Shown in pieces: positions 9,070 to 15,853 of a stretch of 52,403 nt of DNA (position 1 is the first letter of the stretch; the number at the start of each line of letters is the position of its first letter). The DNA is taken from contig MSHD01000005.1 of NCBI GenBank assembly GCA_001941045.1, positions 13,547 through 65,949 of the forward strand, in the 5' to 3' direction. The stretch is from Lachnospiraceae bacterium Zagget2 (GTDB lineage: Bacteria > Bacillota > Clostridia > Lachnospirales > Lachnospiraceae). The notes below the pieces were generated by a model. The model ran no database searches. It was not told the origin of the DNA and worked only from the letters and a program-made list of their open reading frames with translations. The position numbers and the translations under genes are program-made.

Positions 9070-9731
9070 AAACGATCGACGAGCTCTACTGGCTCGGGCG
9101 GTATACGGAGCGCGTCTTCACGACGCTGCAGGTTTTTGAAAAAATATACGACCAGATGATTGACAGCAGTGATTTCGGCTATGACGATTACTGCGAGCGT
9201 CTGGCGATTCCGAACATTTATGTCTCGAAGGAGGACTTTATCCGGCGCTATCTCTTCGACGAGGAGAATCCGGATTCCCTGCTCTCGAATCTTCTGCGGG
9301 CTTATGACAACGCGATTCTGCTGCGGCAGATTTTAAGTTCTGAGGCGCTTGCCTATATACATATGTCGCTGGATGTGCTAAAATCGAGCAAGGATTCCAG
9401 AACTCCGCTGTGGTCTCTGCAGCCGCTGACTGACTATCTCTTCGCCTTCTGGGGCAGCGTCGAGGACTACGTGGAGGATGAAGACGAGAGAAATATCCTG
9501 AAGGCGGGCAAGCTTTGCGAGCGTCTCGATCTCTATCTGCGGTTCGACATGCCCCTGCCCCTGGTGGAGCGGGAGTTCTGCCGCCTGCGCGCCAGAGTCT
9601 CGAAGCTTCATGTGGAGTACAACCTGATCGCGCTTGCGCGGCTGGGGGAAATCATCGGAAAAGGAGAGGCATGGAAGGGACAGCGGCAGGAGGCGCTTAC
9701 CGCGCTCGGCTCGATTCTTGAAATGCTGTAG
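9051..9731 (+). CDS. Alpha-E domain protein (DUF403/COG2307)
   Basis: This 226-residue, largely alpha-helical protein starts SIETIDELYWLGRYTERVFTTL, the characteristic opening of alpha-E proteins (COG2307, DUF403). The ELYWLGRYTER signature includes the conserved Trp-Leu-Gly-Arg and Glu-Arg that name the family. Its catalytic role, if any, is unknown. Genome-context studies always place it beside the circularly permuted ATP-grasp and a transglutaminase, and it may be an accessory or second enzymatic subunit. Here it overlaps the ATP-grasp gene by 19 bp and is followed 2 bp later by the transglutaminase gene. Confidence 0.9.
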   Translation: MGAVSIETIDELYWLGRYTERVFTTLQVFEKIYDQMIDSSDFGYDDYCERLAIPNIYVSKEDFIRRYLFDEENPDSLLSNLLRAYDNAILLRQILSSEALAYIHMSLDVLKSSKDSRTPLWSLQPLTDYLFAFWGSVEDYVEDEDERNILKAGKLCERLDLYLRFDMPLPLVEREFCRLRARVSKLHVEYNLIALARLGEIIGKGEAWKGQRQEALTALGSILEML

Positions 9732-9733
9732 GC

Positions 9734-10507
9734 ATGAAGCGATTACATTTTTCATATGAGATGGAGCTGCAGTTCGGCCATCCGGTGACGGAGCACTATT
9801 TTGTGTTGCGTTTTGTGCCGGAGAGCAGCGCGGTGCAGACGATTGAGGAGGCGGACTATGAGCTGCGCCCGGCGGCGCATCTTGCCAGACAGACGGACGG
9901 TTTTGGCAATTCGATGCTCGTGGGCGATATCCGGGAGAGCCATGAGGCCTTCTCATACCGGACGACGGGCATCGCGCAGGTTTCTTATGCAGACGGCCTG
10001 CCGGAGGCGCTGCATCCGGTTTACCGCAGGAAAAGTCCGCTCACCGCGATGGATGAGGGGCTGGAACAGCTTTATCAGAAGCTTTATCCCTCGGAGGCGT
10101 CCGTCTTTCCGAGGGCTGTCAGGCTGATGCACGGCCTGTATGAGAATTTCTCCTACAGGAAAGGCAGCACGGATGTGCGCACGACGGCGGCGGAGGCTTT
10201 CCACGCGGGCGGCGGCGTGTGTCAGGATTATGCCCATATCCTGATCGCGCTCTGCAGGCGGGACAGGATTCCCGCGCGCTATGTCTCGGGGCTGATGCTC
10301 GGGGAGGGCGCGAGTCACGCGTGGACGGAGGTCTACGTGGATGGACGCTGGTGCGGACTGGACGCGACCAATGATCGCGTGGCAACGGACGATTATATCC
10401 GGATTGCGCAGGGGCGGGATTACCAGGACTGCCCGGTGGAGCGGGGCGTGCTCAAAGGCGACGCGTCGCAGGCGCAGCAGGTACATGTAAAGGTGGAAGA
10501 GAAATGA
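9734..10507 (+). CDS. Transglutaminase-like cysteine protease (COG1305)
   Basis: The 257-residue protein has the N-terminal beta-region and the C-terminal transglutaminase-like core. The catalytic triad is visible: Cys163 in GGGVCQDYAH, His195 in ASHAWTEVYVDG and Asp210 in GLDATND. Members of this clan are cysteine peptidases or amidases more often than true transglutaminases. There is no signal peptide, so it acts in the cytoplasm. With the ATP-grasp and alpha-E proteins it makes the conserved trio; a proposed role is processing or transferring the peptide made by the ligase. The last 4 bp overlap the first M14-like gene. Confidence 0.9.
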   Translation: MKRLHFSYEMELQFGHPVTEHYFVLRFVPESSAVQTIEEADYELRPAAHLARQTDGFGNSMLVGDIRESHEAFSYRTTGIAQVSYADGLPEALHPVYRRKSPLTAMDEGLEQLYQKLYPSEASVFPRAVRLMHGLYENFSYRKGSTDVRTTAAEAFHAGGGVCQDYAHILIALCRRDRIPARYVSGLMLGEGASHAWTEVYVDGRWCGLDATNDRVATDDYIRIAQGRDYQDCPVERGVLKGDASQAQQVHVKVEEK

Positions 10508-11445
10508 TTATGGATGTGGCATCCGTAGAGCTCCCGGTGGACGAGCGGCTGCGGATTCAGAAAAACCGGCTGACGCCGGAGCATACGACCGGGGAGGAGA
10601 AGCGCATCTCCATTGTGACCGGCACGCATGGCGACGAGCTGGAGGGACAATATGTCTGCTATGAATTAAACCGGATTATCCGGGAAAACCGGCAGAATTT
10701 AAAGGGCATTGTGGATATTTATCCGGCGCTCAACCCGCTCGGCATCGACTCGATCAGCCGCGGGATCCCGATGTTTGACCTCGATATGAACCGCATTTTT
10801 CCCGGTTCGGACAAGGGGCCGATGGCGGAGCATCTGGCTTACCATGTGGTTGAGGATCTGAAGGGCTCGGATCTGTGTATCGACATTCATGCGAGCAATA
10901 TTTTCCTGATGGAGATCCCGCAGGTGCGGATCAATGAGAATACAGCGGAAACGCTGGTGCCCTACGCGAAGAAGCTGAACGTCGATCTGATCTGGATTCA
11001 CGCGGCGGCGACCGTGCTCGAATCGACGCTGGCGCACAGCCTGAACAGCGTCGGCGTCCCGACGCTTGTTGTCGAGATGGGCGTGGGCATGCGCATCACG
11101 AAGAAGTACTGTGCGCAGCTGCTGACCGGCATTTTCCATCTGATGAAGGACTTAGGGGTCTGGGACGGCGACATTTTCGGCGAAGTGAAGGAGCCAATCA
11201 TTTCGCAGGATCATAAGGTGGGCTTTCTGAACGCGGAGGCCTCCGGCGTCTTCGTGCCGGCCGTGGCGCACGGCGCGATCGTGCGGGAGGGCGAGCATAT
11301 CGGCGATATTATAAGCCCGCTGACCGGCGAAGTCTTAAGCCGCGTGGAGGCCTGCGTCTCCGGCAAGGTGTTTACGATCCGGGAGTATCCGGTCGTCTAC
11401 GAGGGCTCATTGCTGGCCCGGATACTGGAGGGCGTAGAGGCATGA
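10504..11445 (+). CDS. M14-type zinc hydrolase (AstE/AspA-like), active-site residues intact
   Basis: The 313-residue protein belongs to the succinylglutamate desuccinylase/aspartoacylase branch of M14 metallohydrolases. Zinc ligands are visible as His42 and Glu45 (THGDELEG) and His129 (CIDIHAS). The substrate-carboxylate Asn-Arg is in DMNRIFPGS, and the likely general base is Glu191 (VVEMGVGM). The last third is the beta-barrel with the lipoyl-like SGVFVPAVAHGAIVREGEHIG stretch typical of this branch. It should cleave an amide bond next to a carboxylate. It sits in the ATP-grasp operon, overlapping the transglutaminase gene and its own paralogue by 4 bp each, so its substrate is probably the product of that system; this is inference. 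Confidence 0.88.
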   Translation: MIMDVASVELPVDERLRIQKNRLTPEHTTGEEKRISIVTGTHGDELEGQYVCYELNRIIRENRQNLKGIVDIYPALNPLGIDSISRGIPMFDLDMNRIFPGSDKGPMAEHLAYHVVEDLKGSDLCIDIHASNIFLMEIPQVRINENTAETLVPYAKKLNVDLIWIHAAATVLESTLAHSLNSVGVPTLVVEMGVGMRITKKYCAQLLTGIFHLMKDLGVWDGDIFGEVKEPIISQDHKVGFLNAEASGVFVPAVAHGAIVREGEHIGDIISPLTGEVLSRVEACVSGKVFTIREYPVVYEGSLLARILEGVEA

Positions 11446-12377
11446 GAAAAGAGATTATTTATTCCCTGAAGGCTCCCTACCGGGAGAATATGGATATTAC
11501 AGGATATGTGTTCGGAAAAGGGGAGAAGAGCGCCTGCATCGTCGGCGCGATCCGCGGAAATGAGGTGCAGCAGCTCTATATCTGTTCGCAGCTTGTGCGC
11601 ATCCTGGGGGAGCTGGAGGAGCACGGGCACATCGCCGCAGGCAATGAGATCATGGTGATTCCTTCGGTGAACCGCTCCTCGATGAACATCGGAAAGCGCT
11701 TCTGGCCCTCGGACAATACGGATATCAACCGCATGTTTCCCGGCTACGACCGCGGCGAGACGACGCAGCGTATCGCGGCGGGTCTCTTCGACGAGGTGCA
11801 GAAATATGCCTACGGCATTCAGTTTGCGAGCTTCTATCTGCCCGGCGATTTCATGCCGCATGTGCGCATGATGGAGACCGGCTACCAGAACGCGAGCCTC
11901 GCGAATCTCTTCGGCCTGCCCTATGTGGTGATCCGGAAGCCGCGCCCGATCGACACGACGACGCTGAACTACAACTGGCAGATCTGGGAGACGAACGCCT
12001 TCTCCCTCTACACGAAGGAGACCGACGACATCGACGAGGAGTCGGCGCGTCAGGCGGTGTCCGCCGTGCTGCGCTTCCTCACGAGGATGGGGATTCTGCG
12101 CTACGACTGCCACGGCGGCTACATCTCCAGTGTGATACAGGAGGAAGAAATGCTGGTTGTCCGCACGACCTCCGGCGGCATCTACCGCCGCCTGAAAGAT
12201 CCGGGCGACGAGGTGGTCCGCGGCGAGATCATGGCCGAGATTCTGCACCCCTACGAGGGTTACGTCACCGAGCAGATCGCGGCGCCGACGAACGGCATCA
12301 TCTTCTTTGCGCATCACCGGCCGCTTGTGACCGAGAGTGAGATCGTGTATAAGATTATAAGGAGGCTGCACGCGTAG
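11442..12377 (+). CDS. M14-type paralogue lacking two zinc ligands (probable pseudoenzyme)
   Basis: This 311-residue protein has the same layout as the preceding gene: DINRMFPGYDRG keeps the Asn-Arg pair, and the C-terminal barrel shows YRRLKDPGDEVVRGEIMAE. At the zinc site, however, the HGDE motif reads RGNE (Arg38, Glu41), and the position of the third ligand (DIHAS in the partner) reads QFAS with Phe128. Two of three zinc ligands are therefore replaced, so classical M14 catalysis is unlikely. It may be a structural or regulatory partner of the active paralogue, or bind something else. It overlaps the upstream gene by 4 bp and ends the operon; the next gene is on the other strand 5 bp away. 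Confidence 0.85.
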   Translation: MRKEIIYSLKAPYRENMDITGYVFGKGEKSACIVGAIRGNEVQQLYICSQLVRILGELEEHGHIAAGNEIMVIPSVNRSSMNIGKRFWPSDNTDINRMFPGYDRGETTQRIAAGLFDEVQKYAYGIQFASFYLPGDFMPHVRMMETGYQNASLANLFGLPYVVIRKPRPIDTTTLNYNWQIWETNAFSLYTKETDDIDEESARQAVSAVLRFLTRMGILRYDCHGGYISSVIQEEEMLVVRTTSGGIYRRLKDPGDEVVRGEIMAEILHPYEGYVTEQIAAPTNGIIFFAHHRPLVTESEIVYKIIRRLHA

Positions 12378-12382
12378 ACGGG

Positions 12383-12658
12383 TCAGAAAAATTTCACAAA
12401 GAGTATGATATGTACGATCAATATCAGCGGCATCCCGACGACAAAGTACCAGTGCTTCGTCTTGTGATGAAACACGTACATGCCGAGCAGCGTCCCGACG
12501 GAGCCGCCGATGATCGAAGCCAGGAAGAGCGTCTTTTCCGGAATACGCCAGAGATGTTTCCTGGCTTTTCGCTTGTCTATGCCCATGAGGGCGAAGCCGA
12601 CAAGATTGACGATGATAAAATAGGCTGTGATTACGTATTGGATTCCTGATTGAAACAT
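12383..12658 (-). CDS. DUF1294 family small membrane protein
   Basis: The 91-residue protein has three hydrophobic segments and the DUF1294 signature GIDKRKARKHLWRIPEKTL, then GGSVGTLLGMYVFHHKTKH, where the GG...G...GM...HKT pattern is diagnostic. Its function is unknown; it sits in the cytoplasmic membrane. I chose the ATG at 12658, preceded at about 10 nt by AAAGGGTGA. An in-frame GTG at 12670 would add four residues and give a 4 bp overlap with the broken nuclease gene upstream. The 3' end lies 5 bp from the end of the convergent M14 gene without an obvious terminator. Confidence 0.8.
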   Translation of the reverse strand: MFQSGIQYVITAYFIIVNLVGFALMGIDKRKARKHLWRIPEKTLFLASIIGGSVGTLLGMYVFHHKTKHWYFVVGMPLILIVHIILFVKFF

Positions 12659-12666
12659 CGGCTTGG

Positions 12667-13405
12667 TCACCCTTTCAGAATATCCAGATATTTTTTCTGA
12701 TCTTCTTTAGAAACCTTCAGAGCGTCCATTGCCTGCTCAGCGGTCAGCTTCAGCGTTTCCATCAGATTGCGGATGTTTTCTAAGGTGTTCGCTTCGCGGG
12801 CTTCTTTGCGGGCCTCCTCGCGATCATAATATCTTTCTTCCCATGCCAGCATGTATTTCACCCCTGCTTTTTCATTTTGGCGGACTTCCATCACACGTTT
12901 GTGAATCCGGTGAATCCGTTCGCTGTTCGAACGCTGCGCCGTCTGATCCGTCGTGTTTTCCACATAATGGAGAAATTCCACCAGTTCTGTTGATACTTCG
13001 TCCTCATTTTTCCCGCGTGTATTCAGAAAAATGCGGGTCGCACCATCCTTCAGAATACATTCAGGAACTTCCTGACAGACCGGTTTAAAAGTGTAACAGT
13101 ATTATTCCCTGATAGTAACGGCTGCGCTTCGCCAGATCGGGCTTCCGTACCTTCTGCATTTCTGTATCATAGATATCCTGGTTTTCGTCAATCGCGAATA
13201 CGTCCAGACGAATGGAGCGTGCCAGGGACGAGATGCGAACCTCTTTCTCCGTCTCAGGCTCATTCAGAAGGGAGATATCCCTCCCAAGGATAATGCTCAG
13301 GACATCCTGATGCGTACCGGAATCCTCCATGACCTCATCAAACAGGAAACGATCGACAAGATTCAACTCCTGTAACGACGGTGCGTTCTTTTTTACTTTT
13401 TCCAT
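12667..13405 (-). pseudogene. Rpn/PD-(D/E)XK transposase-like nuclease, broken by deletion and frameshift
   Basis: Two frames together resemble one protein of the Rpn/PDDEXK_2 family (recombination-promoting nuclease, putative transposase). The first part (13405 down to 13085) carries LNLVDRFLFDEVMED and the nuclease core RLDVFAIDENQDIYDTEMQ, then ends at a stop right after YYQGIILLHF. The rest continues in another frame: ...VCQEVPEC near 13078, then IFLNTRGKNEDEVSTELVEF to about 12970, then the usual charged tail to 12667. Compared with the family as I remember it, the block between YYQ and the VCQE segment (about 25-35 residues, containing the YVIFIC-type strand) is missing. The deletion therefore shifted the frame. 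Such genes are present in many diverged copies in these genomes, and decay is common. The fragment starting at 12981 could still be translated but lacks the active site. Confidence 0.8.
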
Positions 13406-13612
13406 GTGTGCTCTCCTTTATTTTAGCATAGTATTTCATAAATGAACAGGCAAAAATGCCGGAACAGGCATCCTTCACTGTTCAAAATGATCGTTGGGAT
13501 ATGCGGGCGGTTGCCCGGAAACAACAGAAGATGCGCTTAGTATAGCGCAGAAAGGCGCCAATGTCACGCGTATTTACAGAATTTTCATATTTTGTATCTT
13601 TAACCTGGCCCC

Positions 13613-13641
13613 TTGCGGAAATCCGTATTTTTCGCTATGAT
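13613..13641 (+). promoter_or_regulatory. Promoter of the PrsA-like gene
   Basis: TTGCGG (13613-13618) and TATGAT (13636-13641) are separated by 17 bp. The predicted start of transcription (about 13648) lies only about 6 nt before the best start codon, so the message would be almost leaderless. Confidence 0.6.
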
Positions 13642-13653
13642 AACAGACAGGTG

Positions 13654-14634
13654 ATGAATATGAGAAAAATCCGTTTTGCGGCGCTGAGTCTGGCGCTCGC
13701 GCTGGCTCTTGGCGGCTGTGAAAATACAAAGATTGTGCTGACCACCGGTCTTGTCGGAGACGAGCTGTTCCGTATCGGGGAGGTCTCCTGCAGCCTGTCG
13801 GAGGCGCTGGTCTATCTCTGCAACCAGAAGAATCAGTATGAGAATACCTACGGGATTGAGATGTGGGAGTATGAGATCGGCGATGAGACGCTGGAGGAAT
13901 ATCTGAAGAGCCAGGTCGTCTCCCAGCTGGCGCAGGTGAAGAGCATGGTCTACCTGGCCGGACAGCAGGAGGTAGAGCTCTCGGAGGAGAATGCCGCGCT
14001 GGCTGCATCGGCGGGGGCGGAGTATTATGCTTCCCTCAGCGCCGAAGAGATTGAGACGCTGGGGGTCGATGAGGAGCTGATAGCGGGCATGTATGAAGAC
14101 TACTGCCTCGCGCGGCAGGCCTATGAGCAGATTACGGAAGATGCGGCGGTGGAGATCAGCGACGACGAAGCGCGGATTATCGAGATCCAGCAGATCTATG
14201 TCGTGGAGGAGACGCTTGCGGATGAGCTGAAGACCCGCCTGGACGAGGGGGAGGACTTCGAGAGCCTTGCCTCGAACTATTCGAAATCATCGAAAATCAC
14301 GCTGACGATCGCGCGCGGTGATATGGACGAGGAGTACGAGGAGGTCGCTTTTTCCCTGGACAACGGCGAGGTGAGCGAGGTTTTCGCCTGCGGCGACGGC
14401 TATTACATTCTGAAATGCACGAGCACCTGGCTGGAGGAGGAATCCGAGGAAAATAAAGAAAAGGTCGCGCAACAGCAGCGCACGACCCGTTTTCAGGAAA
14501 TATATTCAGAATTGATGGCCGACACGATCTCCGAGTTTCAGGACGCGCTCTGGGAGAAGGTCGTGTTCGAGGACTATGACAGCGTGACCACGGACAGCTT
14601 CTTTGAGGTATACGAGGCCTGGTTTGGGGACTGA
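13654..14634 (+). CDS. PrsA/SurA-like parvulin-type foldase lipoprotein
   Basis: The product (about 326 residues from this start) begins MNMRKIRF with a lipoprotein signal peptide and the lipobox LGGC (lipidated Cys about residue 22). The N-terminal part is helical (SurA-N-like). The middle, about residues 170-265, resembles a parvulin domain: IIEIQQIYV, FESLASNYSKSS, VAFSLDNGEVSEVF, GYYILKCTS. The order FxxLAxxxS, F-L--GEVS, GYHIIK is the PPIC pattern, although the usual GG before the middle strand is replaced by ARGDMDEE. It probably helps fold exported proteins outside the membrane. The frame stays open to 13561, but the ATG at 13654 gives a proper signal peptide. The gene ends 11 bp before a convergent aminotransferase gene. 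Confidence 0.8.
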   Translation: MNMRKIRFAALSLALALALGGCENTKIVLTTGLVGDELFRIGEVSCSLSEALVYLCNQKNQYENTYGIEMWEYEIGDETLEEYLKSQVVSQLAQVKSMVYLAGQQEVELSEENAALAASAGAEYYASLSAEEIETLGVDEELIAGMYEDYCLARQAYEQITEDAAVEISDDEARIIEIQQIYVVEETLADELKTRLDEGEDFESLASNYSKSSKITLTIARGDMDEEYEEVAFSLDNGEVSEVFACGDGYYILKCTSTWLEEESEENKEKVAQQQRTTRFQEIYSELMADTISEFQDALWEKVVFEDYDSVTTDSFFEVYEAWFGD

Positions 14635-14652
14635 GGCTCTTTTCGTCAGTCC
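14628..14652. terminator. Shared hairpin between convergent genes
   Basis: GGACTGA (14628-14634) pairs with TCAGTCC (14646-14652) across an 11-nt loop. The two arms contain the stop codons of the two convergent genes. There is no long T run after it on the + strand, so termination may be weak. Confidence 0.45.
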
Positions 14653-15758
14653 TCCAGAATCTCATGCAGGCAGGCGAACAGCTCCGTGTTCTTCTCCGGC
14701 ATCATGAAGCAGAAACGGAAGAAGCTGCCGTCCTCGAGGCCGGGAAAGCTGGAGCAGTCGCGGAGCATGAGTCCGCGCCGGATCGCGTGAAGAAAGACGT
14801 CGTAGGAGCTGACGCCTTCCCGCAGGATACGCACGAGAATAAAGTTTGCGTGCGGACGGTAGACCTTCACATGCTTCCAGGTGAGGAGCTCGCGGTAGAT
14901 GCGCTCCCGTTCGGAGGAGATGAGATTCCTCGTCTGCTCAATATAAGCCGTATCGCGGAACATATAGGAGCCGGCCACCTCGGCCAGGCTGTTTAGAGTC
15001 CAGGGATTTTTCTCGTCCTGGATTTTTTTCAGCAGTTCGACGTCGCCGGTCATGGCGTAGCCGAGGCGCAGACCCGGCGAGGCGAAGAATTTCGAGACGC
15101 CGCGCAGGATCGCGAAGTTTGAAAATTCATCCAGCAGGCCGACACAGCTGACGCCTTCTTTCTCGGGGGCGAATTCGGCGTAGGTCTCGTCGATCATAAC
15201 AAAAATACCCAGATCAGAGCAGCGGGACAGAATCCTGCGCATGTCCTCCGGCTCGGTGGCTGTGGAGGTTGGGTTATTCGGATTGCAGATGACGCACAGA
15301 TCGCAGCCGTCTGCGAGCGCCCGTGAGAAATCATCGATATCCAGCTGGAAATCCTGCTCCTCCTGCAGCGCGTAGTAGACGACCTCGCCGCCGTGCAGGC
15401 GGATCTCGCGCTCATATTCAGAATAAGTCGGGGAGACGATCAGCGCCTTTTTCGGCTTCCGGATCTGGACGAAGAGCGAGATCAGCTCCGTGCAGCCGTT
15501 TCCGACGAGAATCTGCTCTGCGCGGCAGCCTGTGTAGGCCGCGATGTGACCGCGCAGTGCCGTGTAGGCCGGATCAGGATAGCTCGTCACCGCGTCGATA
15601 TTTTCAAGCAGTCCTTTCCGCATCAGCGGGGAGAGCCCGAGCGGATTGACATTCGCGCCGAAACCCGTGATTTTCTCCTTTGGAATCCCAAAACATTTCT
15701 CTATTTTTTCCAGGTCGCTCCCATGGAAGTGTTCTTTCGCATCAATCTGTTCTGCCAT
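14646..15758 (-). CDS. HisC/CobD-like PLP-dependent aminotransferase (class I/II)
   Basis: The 370-residue fold-type I PLP enzyme starts with HGSDLEKIEKCFG then GANVNPLG, as in CobD-like and HisC-like proteins. PLP-site residues are visible: NPNNPTS, the Asp in IDETYAEF, and the Schiff-base Lys in RGVSKFFASPGLRLGY. The conserved Arg is near the C-terminus (FFRFCFM). Members act on histidinol phosphate, threonine phosphate or related amino compounds. No histidine or cobalamin genes are near, so the substrate cannot be fixed; threonine-phosphate decarboxylase-like is my best guess from the N-terminus. The start has AGGAG 9 nt upstream. The gene is alone on the - strand, facing the PrsA-like gene and divergent from the DUF5717 operon. 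Confidence 0.85.
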   Translation of the reverse strand: MAEQIDAKEHFHGSDLEKIEKCFGIPKEKITGFGANVNPLGLSPLMRKGLLENIDAVTSYPDPAYTALRGHIAAYTGCRAEQILVGNGCTELISLFVQIRKPKKALIVSPTYSEYEREIRLHGGEVVYYALQEEQDFQLDIDDFSRALADGCDLCVICNPNNPTSTATEPEDMRRILSRCSDLGIFVMIDETYAEFAPEKEGVSCVGLLDEFSNFAILRGVSKFFASPGLRLGYAMTGDVELLKKIQDEKNPWTLNSLAEVAGSYMFRDTAYIEQTRNLISSERERIYRELLTWKHVKVYRPHANFILVRILREGVSSYDVFLHAIRRGLMLRDCSSFPGLEDGSFFRFCFMMPEKNTELFACLHEILED

Positions 15759-15777
15759 TTTTTTTTTCTCCTGTCAG

Positions 15778-15807
15778 TTGCGTGACACTATAAGTTAGTG
15801 ATATAAT
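15778..15807 (+). promoter_or_regulatory. Promoter of the DUF5717 operon
   Basis: TTGCGT (15778-15783) and TATAAT (15802-15807) are separated by 18 bp, about 45 bp before the start codon of the DUF5717 gene. No other plausible promoter is seen inside the five-gene block that follows. Confidence 0.6.
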
Positions 15808-15853
15808 TATAGACAGTGTAATCGAATCGCGAAAATAATGCAACGGGGTATCC

